From Pseudomonadota bacterium (lineage in GTDB: Bacteria; Pseudomonadota; Gammaproteobacteria; Steroidobacterales; Steroidobacteraceae), in the NCBI GenBank assembly GCA_037200975.1, contig JBBCGI010000001.1, forward strand, positions 62,001 to 126,000: a stretch of DNA of 64,000 nucleotides, in the 5' to 3' direction. Made by a program: the position numbers and the translations under genes. The notes below the pieces were generated by a model. It saw only the letters and a program-made list of their open reading frames with translations. It had not been told where the DNA came from and ran no database searches. Below, in pieces: positions 25,511 through 38,032 of the stretch (position 1 is its first letter; the number at the start of each line of letters is the position of its first letter).

Positions 25511-27649
25511 ATGATGGCAGGTGTTCGCAAGACAGCCGCTCGAGTCCTGGGAGCGGTTCCCCTGGTGTTGCTGGTGTCGTGCTCCGCGGCGCCTTCCAGC
25601 ACTCCGGCGGCGGGCGCAAACCCCGCCAGCGCGAAGCACAGCTACATCGTCGAAGCCGTCGACACCGACACTGCGGCGCAGGCCGTCGTGGCCGCTGGAG
25701 GCGAAGTCGTTTCGCGCCTCGGCGTCATCGATGCGGTGGAAGCCAGCCTCTCGGACGCCGAACACGCAACGGTGCTCAAAGCGGAGGGTATCAAGCAGAT
25801 CACCACCAACGACGTCGTCACGACGCAGGCCGCGGCGGGGGTACGCGACAACTTCGAAACCAGCTCGCTGGCCAACAACGACGGCACGCATCGCTGGTAC
25901 GGCGACTGGGTCGAGCAGAACGACAACAACTCTCCTTACGACGGCAGGATTTCGATCGGCTGGACGGACAAGAACGGCAAACGGCTCATTCTCTCGGGGA
26001 GTGCGTCCATCTACCGCCGCGCGGCGACGCCGTCGAGCTCGCCTGCCGTGACGCTCAAACTCAAGAGCGCGCGTTTCGGCCTCCGGGCCGGCGAATACGT
26101 TTCCGTGCAGGCGAGCGGCAATGGCGGCGCGAGCTGGACGGAGGTCGGCCGCTTCGCAGGCCCCGCCAGCGACTCCGCATTCATCAGCCACAGCTACAAC
26201 ATCACCGCGTTTCGCGGCCGCAATACCGCGGTGCGTTTCGCCGCATCGATGAACGGCGCGTTCGGCTCCGACTACGTGAGCATCGACGATGTGGAAATCG
26301 CCTACACCACCACGTTCGACGCGGGCGATCCTGAACCCGTCGATGTGAACGCGCGCGACCTGCACAACGCGGGGCTGCGCGGCCGGGATGTGGGCGTCGC
26401 GATCATCGACACCGGCTACTGGAAACTCGATTCGCTCGACCGCGATTCGGCCGGCAACCCGCGCGTCGCCGCGCAGTACGACGCGATCCGCGGCGTGCTC
26501 GACACTTCGTGGTCCTCGATCTCGACCGATACCACCGGTCACGGCACCCACGTCACCAGCCTCATCGCCAGCAGCCGCAGGGACGGCGCCAACCGTTACT
26601 TCGGTGTCGCGCCGGATGCGCGCATCGTTTCGGTGAAGGCGTTCGGCGAGGACGGCACCAGCACCTACGCCACGGTGATCCGCGGCATCGACTGGGTGAT
26701 CACCAACAAGAATTCTTTCGGGATCAAGGTACTGAATTTATCGCTAGGGGCCCCGGCGCGTTCGCGCTATTGGGACGATCCGCTTAATAAAGCCGTGATG
26801 CGCGCGTGGCAATCCGGCATTGTCGTAGTCGTGTCAGCGGGCAATAGCGGACCGCTGCCGCAGACCGTGGGCGTACCGGGAAATGTCCCCTACGTCATCA
26901 CGGTCGGCGCGATGACCGACAGCTACACCGATTCGGCGCGGGACGATCGTCTCGCCTCCTTTTCCTCGACGGGGCCTACCTACGAGGGCTTCGTGAAACC
27001 CGACCTCGTTGCACCGGGTGGCCATGTGTGGGGCTTCATGGCGACCTACATGAAGATCGCCGTCGACCATCCGACTTATATGAACAGCGCGGATTTCTTC
27101 ACCATGTCCGGCACGTCGCAGGCGGCCGCTGCCGTGTCGGGGGTTGCCGCGCTCGTGATCGCGCAGAATCCGGGGCTCACTCCCGATCAGGTGAAGTGCC
27201 GCATCATCGCGAGCGGCCGGCCGGCGGTGAAACTCAACGGTTCGCTCGCCTACAGCGTGCTGCAGCAGGGCACGGGGCTCGTCGACGCCAGGGCTGCCGT
27301 CTACGGCACGAACAATCATTGCGCCAACGTCGGTTTGAATATCGACGCGGACCTGAGCGGCGCGCAACATTTCAAGGGCCGCGTCACGCAGACCGCGGAT
27401 GGCACATTCAAGGTGACGAGCCCCAACGGCTTTCTCTGGGACCAGGGTTATCTGTGGGACCAGGGGTACCTGTGGAGCCAGGGCTATCTGTGGCCGCAGG
27501 GATACCTGTGGCCACAAGGCTTCCTCTGGAGCCAGGCGCAAAACTACAGCGCCGACATCAAGTGGACCGATGGCTATCCGAGCGTGATCGGCACGAGCGT
27601 CGGAACCGCGGCCTCGATGTCCGTGAACAGCTGGGTTGCTCCGGAGTAA
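25511..27649 (+). CDS. Subtilisin-like S8 serine peptidase, lipoprotein with YLWxQG repeats
   Basis: Exported peptidase of 712 residues. The signal peptide ends in a lipobox (LVSC, Cys24). Residues 43-105 look like an inhibitor I9 propeptide. An inserted beta-rich domain (about 112-268, beginning DNFETSSLANNDGTHRWYGD) precedes the catalytic domain. The catalytic triad is Asp300 (IIDTGY), His344 (TGHGTHV) and Ser536 (SGTSQAAA), with oxyanion Asn445 (SAGNSG). All are intact, so it should be active. After the catalytic domain, residues 641-674 hold six tandem units of the form (F/Y)LWxQG with x = D, D, S, P, P, S, followed by a short tail. No secretion-system anchor motif was recognised. The gene ends 2 bases before inverted repeat B. 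Confidence 0.93.
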   Translation: MMAGVRKTAARVLGAVPLVLLVSCSAAPSSTPAAGANPASAKHSYIVEAVDTDTAAQAVVAAGGEVVSRLGVIDAVEASLSDAEHATVLKAEGIKQITTNDVVTTQAAAGVRDNFETSSLANNDGTHRWYGDWVEQNDNNSPYDGRISIGWTDKNGKRLILSGSASIYRRAATPSSSPAVTLKLKSARFGLRAGEYVSVQASGNGGASWTEVGRFAGPASDSAFISHSYNITAFRGRNTAVRFAASMNGAFGSDYVSIDDVEIAYTTTFDAGDPEPVDVNARDLHNAGLRGRDVGVAIIDTGYWKLDSLDRDSAGNPRVAAQYDAIRGVLDTSWSSISTDTTGHGTHVTSLIASSRRDGANRYFGVAPDARIVSVKAFGEDGTSTYATVIRGIDWVITNKNSFGIKVLNLSLGAPARSRYWDDPLNKAVMRAWQSGIVVVVSAGNSGPLPQTVGVPGNVPYVITVGAMTDSYTDSARDDRLASFSSTGPTYEGFVKPDLVAPGGHVWGFMATYMKIAVDHPTYMNSADFFTMSGTSQAAAAVSGVAALVIAQNPGLTPDQVKCRIIASGRPAVKLNGSLAYSVLQQGTGLVDARAAVYGTNNHCANVGLNIDADLSGAQHFKGRVTQTADGTFKVTSPNGFLWDQGYLWDQGYLWSQGYLWPQGYLWPQGFLWSQAQNYSADIKWTDGYPSVIGTSVGTAASMSVNSWVAPE
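27431..27534 (+). repeat. In-frame tandem repeat encoding six (F/Y)LWxQG units
   Basis: Six 18-base units such as TATCTGTGGGACCAGGG and TACCTGTGGAGCCAGGG encode YLWDQG/YLWSQG/YLWPQG. Codon choices differ between units (TAT/TAC, GGT/GGG/GGC/GGA), so the repeat is conserved as protein, not just recently duplicated DNA. Confidence 0.95.
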
Positions 27650-27651
27650 GC

Positions 27652-27770
27652 AAGTGGTGCCGGGGTGCAATTCTCGTAATTGATCAAGCGTACGTGCACG
27701 TAGTGACGCCGACTCAATTACGAGAATTGCACCCCGGCACCACTTCCGCGGCACCACTTCCGGCACCACT
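27652..27770. repeat. Perfect inverted repeat, 32-bp arms (element B) with tandem half-units
   Basis: Left arm 27652-27683 and right arm 27714-27745 are exact reverse complements around a 30-base loop. The arm starts AAGTGGTGCCGGGGTGC and continues AATTCTCGTAATTGA. Two additional GGCACCACT(T) units follow at 27750-27759 and 27762-27770, the last touching the kynA stop codon. Outer ends match the A elements (GGTGCCGGG), but the inner sequence is different. It lies between the convergent peptidase and kynA genes. Confidence 0.97.
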
Positions 27771-28623
27771 CACATCGACGTGCGCACCTGCCACAGCTCC
27801 GGGAAGAACTTGAGCTCCAGCGCCTTCGCCAGATACGAAACACCGCCGGTACCGCCGGTACCCGGCTTGTAGCCGATCACGCGTTCGACGGTTTTCAGAT
27901 GATGAAACCGCCACAGCTGGAATTTCTGGTCGAGATCGACGAGCCGCTCGGCCATCTCGTACAGGTCCCAGTCCTTCTCCGCGTTGTGATACACGCCGAG
28001 CCAGGCCGCCGTGACCGCCTTCGACGGCGTGTAAGGCTCGGAGAAATCGCGTTCGATCAATTCCTCGGGAATGCCGTAACCGCGGCGTGACAGCAGGCGC
28101 AACACTTCGTCGTAGATGGACGGCGCATTCAACGCGCGTTCCAGCTTTTCGTAGCCGGCGGCGTCGCGCTTGTGGACCGCGATCACGTCGCGGTTCTTGT
28201 TGCCGAGCTGAAATTCCAGCACCCGGTACTGCAACGACTGGAATCCGGAGGACCGCCCGAGCGTATTGCGAAACGACGAATACTCGAACGGCGTCAAGGT
28301 CGACAACACGCTCCACGCCCCTAACAACTCCTCCTGCAGCCGCGAGATGCGCGCCAGCATCTTGAACGACGGATCGAGGTTGTCGCGCCGCACGCATTCG
28401 AACACATGCGACAATTCGTGCAGGAACAGCCGCATCCACAGCTCCGACACCTGGTGCACGACGATGAACAACATCTCGTCCTGCTCGATGGAATTCGGTT
28501 TCTGCGCGTCGAGCAGCTTGTCGAGCTGCAGGTATTCGCCATAGGACTGCGACGTGCCGAGGTCCCAATGGACGCCCTCGGTCTTGAGATCCACACGGTG
28601 CGGAATTTCTTTGTCTTCGTTCG

Positions 28624-28627
<4 letters not shown>
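27770..28627 (-). CDS. kynA: Tryptophan 2,3-dioxygenase
   Basis: Heme dioxygenase of 285 residues that opens the indole ring of tryptophan to N-formylkynurenine, the first step of the kynurenine route. Family segments: SYGEYLQLDKLLDAQKP, the substrate region DEMLFIVVHQVSELWMRL, FEYSSFRNTLGRSSGFQS and the heme-proximal histidine in QLWRFHHLKTVERVIG, then the loop GTGGTGGVSYL. Length matches bacterial TDO. ATG 28627 overlaps the stop of the ygjP-like gene (ATGA). No kynureninase or kynurenine formamidase gene is nearby. Its stop codon overlaps the terminal unit of element B. Confidence 0.96.
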
Positions 28628-32267
<3,640 letters not shown>

Positions 32268-32271
<4 letters not shown>

Positions 32272-33461
32272 AACTCTCGCAGACCTGCGGTGATGGGCAG
32301 CCGTGCCGCCCGGATGCCCGGCAGGATACCTGCAATGAAGCACAGGATCAGCCCGTACATGATGCCGAGCAGCATGAGCCCGGGCGTCACGGTGAATGCA
32401 AACGTCATCTGGCTGAACGACGCCCAGTTCATGGTGGAACTGCTCATTCCGTTCAGCGTCAGGTACGCGAGAAGACCGCCGATGAGGCCACCCACGGCGC
32501 CGAGGATCATCGCTTCGACCAGCACGGACACGACCACGGGGAACCCGCCGAAGCCCAGCGCGCGCAGCGTCGCGATCTCGCGCACACGCGTCGCGACGGC
32601 GTTGTAGAGCGTGTTCAACGCGGCGAACAATGCCGCGACGCCCATCATGATCGCGAGCGCGACGCCGACCGTGGTGATGATGGTCGACATCAACTTCTGC
32701 TGATCGGCGTAGAACGCCCGCTCCGACTGCACACCGACGCGCACGCGCGGATCCTTGCTGAGCGCGTCCTTAAGCGTCTTGAGCGACGCCGCGTCGTTCA
32801 ACTTGGCGCGGATCGACTGAAAGCTGTTGCCGCGCCGCCAGGCCTGCTGCACGACGCGCGTGTCGCCCCAGGCCTCGGACTCGGCGATGCCGCCGCCATC
32901 GGTGTAGCGCCCGACGACGGTCCAGTCGGTGTTGCCCCAGCGCGCTTTTTTGCCCACTTCGAGCCCTTCGTACTGCTTGACCACGCCGTCGCCAACCACG
33001 ATCTCGTTGGTGCCTTCCCGGAACATGCGGCCTTCGACCAGCTTGAAACTCTTGCGCACCTTGGGCGCCATCTCGCTGACCCCACGCAGCGGCAGATTGG
33101 TGCTCGCGTCCTTGCCACGCATTCGGCCATCGACCAGCACGTACAACTCGGGCGACATGATGGGCTTGTTCTGCGCATCGCGTTTGATGCCCGGCGCGTC
33201 GCTGACCACCGTGACGGTGTCGACGCCGTAGCCGCCCGACAACTCGTTGGAAGAGCCCGCGCGCATGATGATCGCCACGTCTTCGGAGCCGGAGCCTTCC
33301 AGCGCGACCTTGAACCCCGCGGCGATCGACAACAACGCCACCAGCACCAGCGTGACGCCGCCGATGCCGAGCACCGCCACCAGCGAGGACGACCAGCGCT
33401 CGGGAATGTTGCGCAGGTTCATGCCGGTCACGGCGGCGATCTGTGAAAAGGTGTTAGCCAT
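32268..33461 (-). CDS. MacB/FtsX-like ABC transporter permease (second permease)
   Basis: Permease of 397 residues. One N-terminal TM (SSLVAVLGIGGVTLVLVALLSIAAGF), a periplasmic MacB_PCD-like domain (about 50-270), then an FtsX domain with three TMs, starting TIITTVGVALAIMMGVAALFAALNTLY, where RVREIATLRALGFGG is the cytoplasmic coupling motif. The operon encodes two such permeases, which suggests a heterodimeric transporter. It starts 9 bases after the first permease gene. Confidence 0.9.
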
Positions 33462-33470
33462 TGCGAATCC

Positions 33471-34631
33471 TCAAGTGCGACGCAGCGCGTCGACGATCTT
33501 CAAACGCATCGCCGTCAGCGCCGGCCACATGCCGGTCACGAGACCGAAGGCCAGCATCAACGACCCACCTACCAGGAATGTCGCGGCGCCGATCTCGAAG
33601 ACGGGGAAGTAATCCTTGATCCCTTCTCCGAGCGCGTTGGCGAATACCCACGCGAGTCCGAGGCCCGCAAGCCCGCCGGTGAAAGTCAGGAACAACGACT
33701 CGAGCAGCACGAGTCCGAGAATCGACTGGCCGCTGAAGCCCAGCGTCTTCAACACGCCGATCTCGTTGGTGCGTTCGCGCACCGACTGCGCCATCGTGTT
33801 CGCGGTGACCAGCAGCATGGTGAAGAACACCGCCGACGTCACCGACACGAGGATCAGGCCGATGTTGCCCACCTGGTCGAGGAACTGCTTGATGAACACG
33901 CGTTCGGTGGCGGTCTTCGTCTCGTTCGACGAATTGGCGAACATCGTGTCGATGCGATTCGCGACCTTTTCTGAATCGTCGGGATTGGCCACCTTGATGA
34001 CCATCCACCCGACCATGTCCTTGCCGAACTGCAGCGATTCATTGAAGTAGTCGTACTGGAACATCGCGCTGCGCTTGTCCCAGCCCGAACCCGACACGGT
34101 GTAGATGCCGACGATGTTGAACTGCCAGACATCGGTGCCATCCGTCTTGCGCCAGATCTCCGAACGCAGCGGAATCCGCTGCCCGACCTTCCAGCCGTAC
34201 TGATCGGCGAGCGCCTGCCCGATGACGATGGCCTGACGGTCGTTCTTCCACGCGGCCAACTCTTCGGGTTTGAGATGCACCTCCGGGTACACCTTCATGA
34301 ACTCGTCGGGATCCGTCGCCTGCACCTGGATCTGCTGCTTGCTGTCCTTGAACACGCCGCCGAACCAGTTGAACGGCGCCACCGCCAGCACACCCGGCAC
34401 CGCTTTCACTTTCTCGAAGTGCGAGCGCGGATTGGACACCGTGATGTTGACCTTGCTCTGGAGCATCAGGCGATCGGCGCCGGCCAGATTGATGGCCTGC
34501 GACAGGCTCGTGCGTAGCGCGTCGAGCATGCCGAACATCAGGAACGCCAGCAGGATCGAGATGAACGTGAATACCAGGCGCAGTTTCCGGCGCCGCAGAT
34601 TGGCCCAGACCAGCGGCAGCCAGCGGAACAT
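33471..34631 (-). CDS. MacB/FtsX-like ABC transporter permease (first permease)
   Basis: Permease of 386 residues with the same plan as its neighbour: N-terminal TM (LVFTFISILLAFLMFGML), periplasmic domain (about 40-250), then the FtsX domain beginning VGNIGLILVSVTSAVFFTMLLV with coupling motif RTNEIGVLKTLGFSG. The ATG at 34631 overlaps the TAA of the ATPase gene (TAATG). The partner permease, ATPase and membrane-fusion protein make this a MacAB-type tripartite exporter rather than a LolCDE system. Cargo is not evident. Confidence 0.9.
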   Translation of the reverse strand: MFRWLPLVWANLRRRKLRLVFTFISILLAFLMFGMLDALRTSLSQAINLAGADRLMLQSKVNITVSNPRSHFEKVKAVPGVLAVAPFNWFGGVFKDSKQQIQVQATDPDEFMKVYPEVHLKPEELAAWKNDRQAIVIGQALADQYGWKVGQRIPLRSEIWRKTDGTDVWQFNIVGIYTVSGSGWDKRSAMFQYDYFNESLQFGKDMVGWMVIKVANPDDSEKVANRIDTMFANSSNETKTATERVFIKQFLDQVGNIGLILVSVTSAVFFTMLLVTANTMAQSVRERTNEIGVLKTLGFSGQSILGLVLLESLFLTFTGGLAGLGLAWVFANALGEGIKDYFPVFEIGAATFLVGGSLMLAFGLVTGMWPALTAMRLKIVDALRRT

Positions 34632-35347
34632 TACTTCGTCTCCCGCTCGAGCCGGCCTTTCTCCAGGTGCAGCGTGCGATTGGCGCGTTCGGCGGCGCGC
34701 GGATCGTGCGTCACCATGACGATGGTCTTGCCGTGTTGTTTGTTGAGCGCCTGCAGCAGGTCGAGGATTTCATCGCCCGACTTGCGGTCGAGATCGCCGG
34801 TCGGCTCGTCGCAGAGCAGCAGCGTCGGGTCGGTGACGATGGCGCGCGCGATGCCCACGCGCTGCTCCTGGCCGCCCGACAATTCGCGCGGCTTGTGTTT
34901 CATGCGATCGCCCAGGCCCACCAGCGTCAGCGCCGTGTGTACGCGCTTGAGGCGATCGGCGCGGCCGAGTTTGGTCAGCAGCAGCGGCAGCTCGACGTTG
35001 CGTTCGGCGGTCAGCACCGGCAGCAGGTTGTACATCTGGAACACGAAGCCGACGTTGTCGGCGCGCCAGTCACCGAGCCGCGAATCCGATAGTTTGTCGA
35101 TCGACTGGCCGTCGACTTCGATGGTGCCCGTGCTGGGGCGATCGAGGCCGCCGAGCAGGTTCAGCAACGTGGTCTTCCCCGAGCCCGAGGGACCCATGAG
35201 CGCGACGAAATCGCCGCGGGGAAGATCGAGATCGAGCTTCTCGAGCACCGGCACGATCTCGCTGCCGCGCTGATACTGCTTGGCGACCCCGCGCAGGCGC
35301 GCGACCACCGGATCCGTTTTTCCGACAACCTGTTCCACTGCAGACAT
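34631..35347 (-). CDS. MacB/LolD-type ABC transporter ATPase
   Basis: ATP-binding subunit of 238 residues: Walker A GPSGSGKTT (residues 52-60), Q-loop GFVFQMYNLLPVLTA, signature LSGGQEQRVGIARAI, Walker B LLLCDEPTGDLD and H-loop VMVTHDPRAAE. The sequence belongs to the MacB/LolD/FtsE branch. It is encoded between the membrane-fusion protein and the permeases, so it powers that exporter. Confidence 0.94.
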   Translation of the reverse strand: MSAVEQVVGKTDPVVARLRGVAKQYQRGSEIVPVLEKLDLDLPRGDFVALMGPSGSGKTTLLNLLGGLDRPSTGTIEVDGQSIDKLSDSRLGDWRADNVGFVFQMYNLLPVLTAERNVELPLLLTKLGRADRLKRVHTALTLVGLGDRMKHKPRELSGGQEQRVGIARAIVTDPTLLLCDEPTGDLDRKSGDEILDLLQALNKQHGKTIVMVTHDPRAAERANRTLHLEKGRLERETK

Positions 35348-35387
35348 GCTGATTTCCTCGGCTGAATTGACCTGACTGGATCGCGCT

Positions 35388-36635
35388 CTAACTATTGCCT
35401 TCGGTCACCTTGATCTTGCCGCCGTCCTCGAGCCCCGCGACCACGGGTGAAACCAGTTCGTCGCCGGAGTTCACACCGGCGCGCACTTCGATCGTGCCGT
35501 CGCTCTCCGGGCCGAGTGTGACGGCGCGGCGCTCGACGCGTTCGTCGCTTACCACCCAGACGTATGCATCGCCGTTGGCGCGCTGGACCGCAACCGACGG
35601 CACGCGGATGCGCGGACCGGTATTCGCCACCACTTCGGGCGGCGGCTGATCGTCGAGGAACCGCACCTTGATGCCCATGTCGGGCAGGATCTGCGGCTCG
35701 AGCTTGTCGAAGGCGATGCGCACACGCACCGTCGCCTTGGTGCGATCGGCGGTGGGCACGATGTTGATCACGTGCGCCGCGAGCGGCGCGTCGGGATACG
35801 CATCGAGCGTGGCCTCGACCCGCTGATTGCTCTTGACGCGATTGATGTACGCCTCGTTGACGTCCACTTCCACTTCGCGGGAATCCATGTCGACAATGGT
35901 CGCAATGCCGGTGCGCGTGAAACCGCCACCGGCCGACAACGGCGAGATCATCTCGCCCGGCTGCGCATCCTTCGAGATCACCACGCCGGCGAATGGCGCG
36001 CGCACGTTCAAATCGTCGAAGTCGAGCCTGCGCATCGCGAGCTGGCTTTCCGACACCTTCACCTGCGCCTTCGACGCTTCGAGGCGCGCCTGCAACGCGT
36101 TGTATTCGGCGCGCGTCGTGTCGAGCGCGGTCTGGCTGACGAGCTGCTGCTTCACCAGCGATTCGTTGCGCTCGAGATTGCGCTTCGCCTCCGCCATGCG
36201 GACTTCGATCTCGGTGAGATTGCGGCGCGAGGCGTCGAGCTCGCGCTCGGACATCGTCAGAATCGTGCGGCTGTTGACGGGATCGAGGCGCGCGAGCACC
36301 TGGTCCTTCGCCACTTCCATGCCTTCCTCGACGTAGATCTCGAGCACCTTGCCCGTGACCTTGGACGACACGGTCGACATGCGGCGCGCGACGACGTAGC
36401 CAGACGCGTTCAACACGGAGTTTCCCAGACTCGGGCCAGAGCTGTCGGCTTCGGCGGTGAACGTGGTGACTTCGATGGTCTTGCCACCGAGCCAGAACCA
36501 CAGGCCGGCCGCGGCGCCGAGCAACGCGACAACGGCGACACTTATATAAGCGATCCTGCGGCCGTTGCCCCCGCCCGTATCGACCACGGAGCGATCGATA
36601 CGCAGGGATCCGAGGGATTCTGAGTCGAGCGGCAT
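35388..36635 (-). CDS. HlyD/MacA-family periplasmic membrane-fusion protein
   Basis: Adaptor of 415 residues. After a cytoplasmic tail, TM about 28-50 (IAYISVAVVALLGAAAGLWFWLGG) leads to a biotinyl-lipoyl strand (SSKVTGKVLEIYVEEGMEV), a coiled-coil hairpin (about 120-205, rich in SERELDASRRNLTEIEVRM), the second lipoyl half (VRAPFAGVVISKDAQPGEM) and a beta-barrel domain. This is the MacA/RND-MFP layout. It is the first gene of the export operon. An outer-membrane TolC-like channel is not encoded nearby. ATG 36635 is preceded by AGGAA. Confidence 0.93.
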   Translation of the reverse strand: MPLDSESLGSLRIDRSVVDTGGGNGRRIAYISVAVVALLGAAAGLWFWLGGKTIEVTTFTAEADSSGPSLGNSVLNASGYVVARRMSTVSSKVTGKVLEIYVEEGMEVAKDQVLARLDPVNSRTILTMSERELDASRRNLTEIEVRMAEAKRNLERNESLVKQQLVSQTALDTTRAEYNALQARLEASKAQVKVSESQLAMRRLDFDDLNVRAPFAGVVISKDAQPGEMISPLSAGGGFTRTGIATIVDMDSREVEVDVNEAYINRVKSNQRVEATLDAYPDAPLAAHVINIVPTADRTKATVRVRIAFDKLEPQILPDMGIKVRFLDDQPPPEVVANTGPRIRVPSVAVQRANGDAYVWVVSDERVERRAVTLGPESDGTIEVRAGVNSGDELVSPVVAGLEDGGKIKVTEGNS

Positions 36636-36852
36636 GCGTTGTTAAGTTCCTGAAATTATTGGGCCGGGTCCGACAGGCGTGGAGATTAAAGGAATTCTTT
36701 CGAGGGCACATCTGTGATCTGTCATGTCGATGAGGTGAGACTCGTACCGCGCCGGCCCATCCAGTCATGGACGATCGGGAACACTGGAAATCGACACCGC
36801 TCTAGAATCCGCGCACTTTGTTTGCGCACATGACGACAGAAGATGCAAACAC
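36636..36852. other. Divergent intergenic region, longest gap in the window
   Basis: 217 bases between the starts of the export operon and the HGSNAT-like gene. TAGAAT at 36803-36808 is a -10 candidate for the rightward gene (45-base leader). An AATAAT string near 36655 on the reverse strand may serve the leftward operon. No gene, repeat or riboswitch was recognised. Confidence 0.6.
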
Positions 36853-38001
36853 ATGACTAACCGTTGGGACGCCCTCGACGTATTTCGCGGCCTGACTATC
36901 GTCGCGATGCTGCTCAACCTGAGCCCGGGCTCCTGGGAGCACCATTACGCCTGGCTGGTGCATGCGAAATGGGAAGGCTGGACGCTGATCGACATGGTCG
37001 CGCCGGCATTCCTGTTCTTCATCGGCGCGGCGTTGCCGTTGTCGTTCACGCGGCGTGCGGAGCAAGGCGCGACGCGCGCGGCACTGCTACAGCATGTCGT
37101 CTGGCGCGGACTGATCCTCGTCGCCATCGGCTTCTTCCTCAATCTCTATCCGAAGTTCGACTTCGCGACGGTCCGCATCCCGAGCGTGTTGTCTCGCATC
37201 GGCCTGTGTTACCTGCTAGCCGGTAGTTTCATCGTGCTGACGGCGCGATTCCGGAACGGCACACTCGCGCTGCGCCCGGCGCTGATCGCCGGCGTCGCCG
37301 CGTTCATCCTGGTTTCCTACTGGGCGCTGTTGTACTTCGTGCCCGTGCCCGGCTTTGGCGCGCCGCGCTTCGACCCGGTGGGTAGTTGGCCCGCGGTCAT
37401 CGACCGTGCCGTCATCGGCGTCGCGCACTTCTTTCCCTACTGGCCGGTCGACGGGAAGGTGGTCTTCGATCCCGAAGGAATCCTTTCCACTTGGCCGGCC
37501 TGCTTCAACATCCTGCTCGGCGCGCTGGCCGGCATTGCATATCGGCGCGGCACGGCAAGACAGCCGGCGCTAACGGCGATCGGCGCGGGCGCACTGCTGA
37601 TCGCCCTCGCCTACGCGTTGCTAGGCATCTGCCTCATGGTCAAGAACCTCTGGACCAGCACATTCGCACTGTTCAGCGGCGGCTTTTGCCTGGTGCTGCT
37701 CGGCGTCCTCATGGCCGTGTCGCGACTCGGCGGTGTACGGCAGGCGCTGGCACCCGCACGGATCTTCGGCGAGAACCCGCTTCTGGCGTACATCCTGGTA
37801 TTCCTCGCCGCGCCGCTCGTCGACGGCAATTTCTTCGGCACCGCCGAGGCGCCGCAATCGCTGCGCGGCGCGGGTCAGGCGTGGTTCTCGCAATTCTTCG
37901 AACCGCGTGCCGCTTCCCTTGCGTTCGGAGTCTGCGCAGTCGCCGCAATATTCGTCGTGCTGCTCGTCTGTCACCGCAAGCGCTGGATTCTCAAACTGTA
38001 G
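36853..38001 (+). CDS. HGSNAT-like (DUF5009/DUF1624) membrane protein
   Basis: Polytopic membrane protein of 382 residues, about ten TMs, related to heparan-alpha-glucosaminide N-acetyltransferase and bacterial NagX. The N-terminal motif is WDALDVFRGLTIVAMLLNLSPGSW, containing the RG and N conserved in the family; HAKWEGWTLIDMVAPAFLFFIGAALPLS follows. In bacteria such proteins are often linked to amino-sugar use or acylation of surface glycans, but no such genes adjoin it here. The C-terminus ends 31 bases before tatD. Confidence 0.85.
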   Translation: MTNRWDALDVFRGLTIVAMLLNLSPGSWEHHYAWLVHAKWEGWTLIDMVAPAFLFFIGAALPLSFTRRAEQGATRAALLQHVVWRGLILVAIGFFLNLYPKFDFATVRIPSVLSRIGLCYLLAGSFIVLTARFRNGTLALRPALIAGVAAFILVSYWALLYFVPVPGFGAPRFDPVGSWPAVIDRAVIGVAHFFPYWPVDGKVVFDPEGILSTWPACFNILLGALAGIAYRRGTARQPALTAIGAGALLIALAYALLGICLMVKNLWTSTFALFSGGFCLVLLGVLMAVSRLGGVRQALAPARIFGENPLLAYILVFLAAPLVDGNFFGTAEAPQSLRGAGQAWFSQFFEPRAASLAFGVCAVAAIFVVLLVCHRKRWILKL

Positions 38002-38017
38002 CCACCGCACGGCAGGC

Positions 38018-38023
38018 TAGAAT
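38018..38023 (+). promoter_or_regulatory. Putative -10 element (TAGAAT), tatD
   Basis: TAGAAT ends 9 bases before the tatD ATG. No ribosome binding site lies between, so this promoter would give a leaderless tatD mRNA. The -35 is not evident. Confidence 0.4.
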
Positions 38024-38032
38024 CGCGACCGC

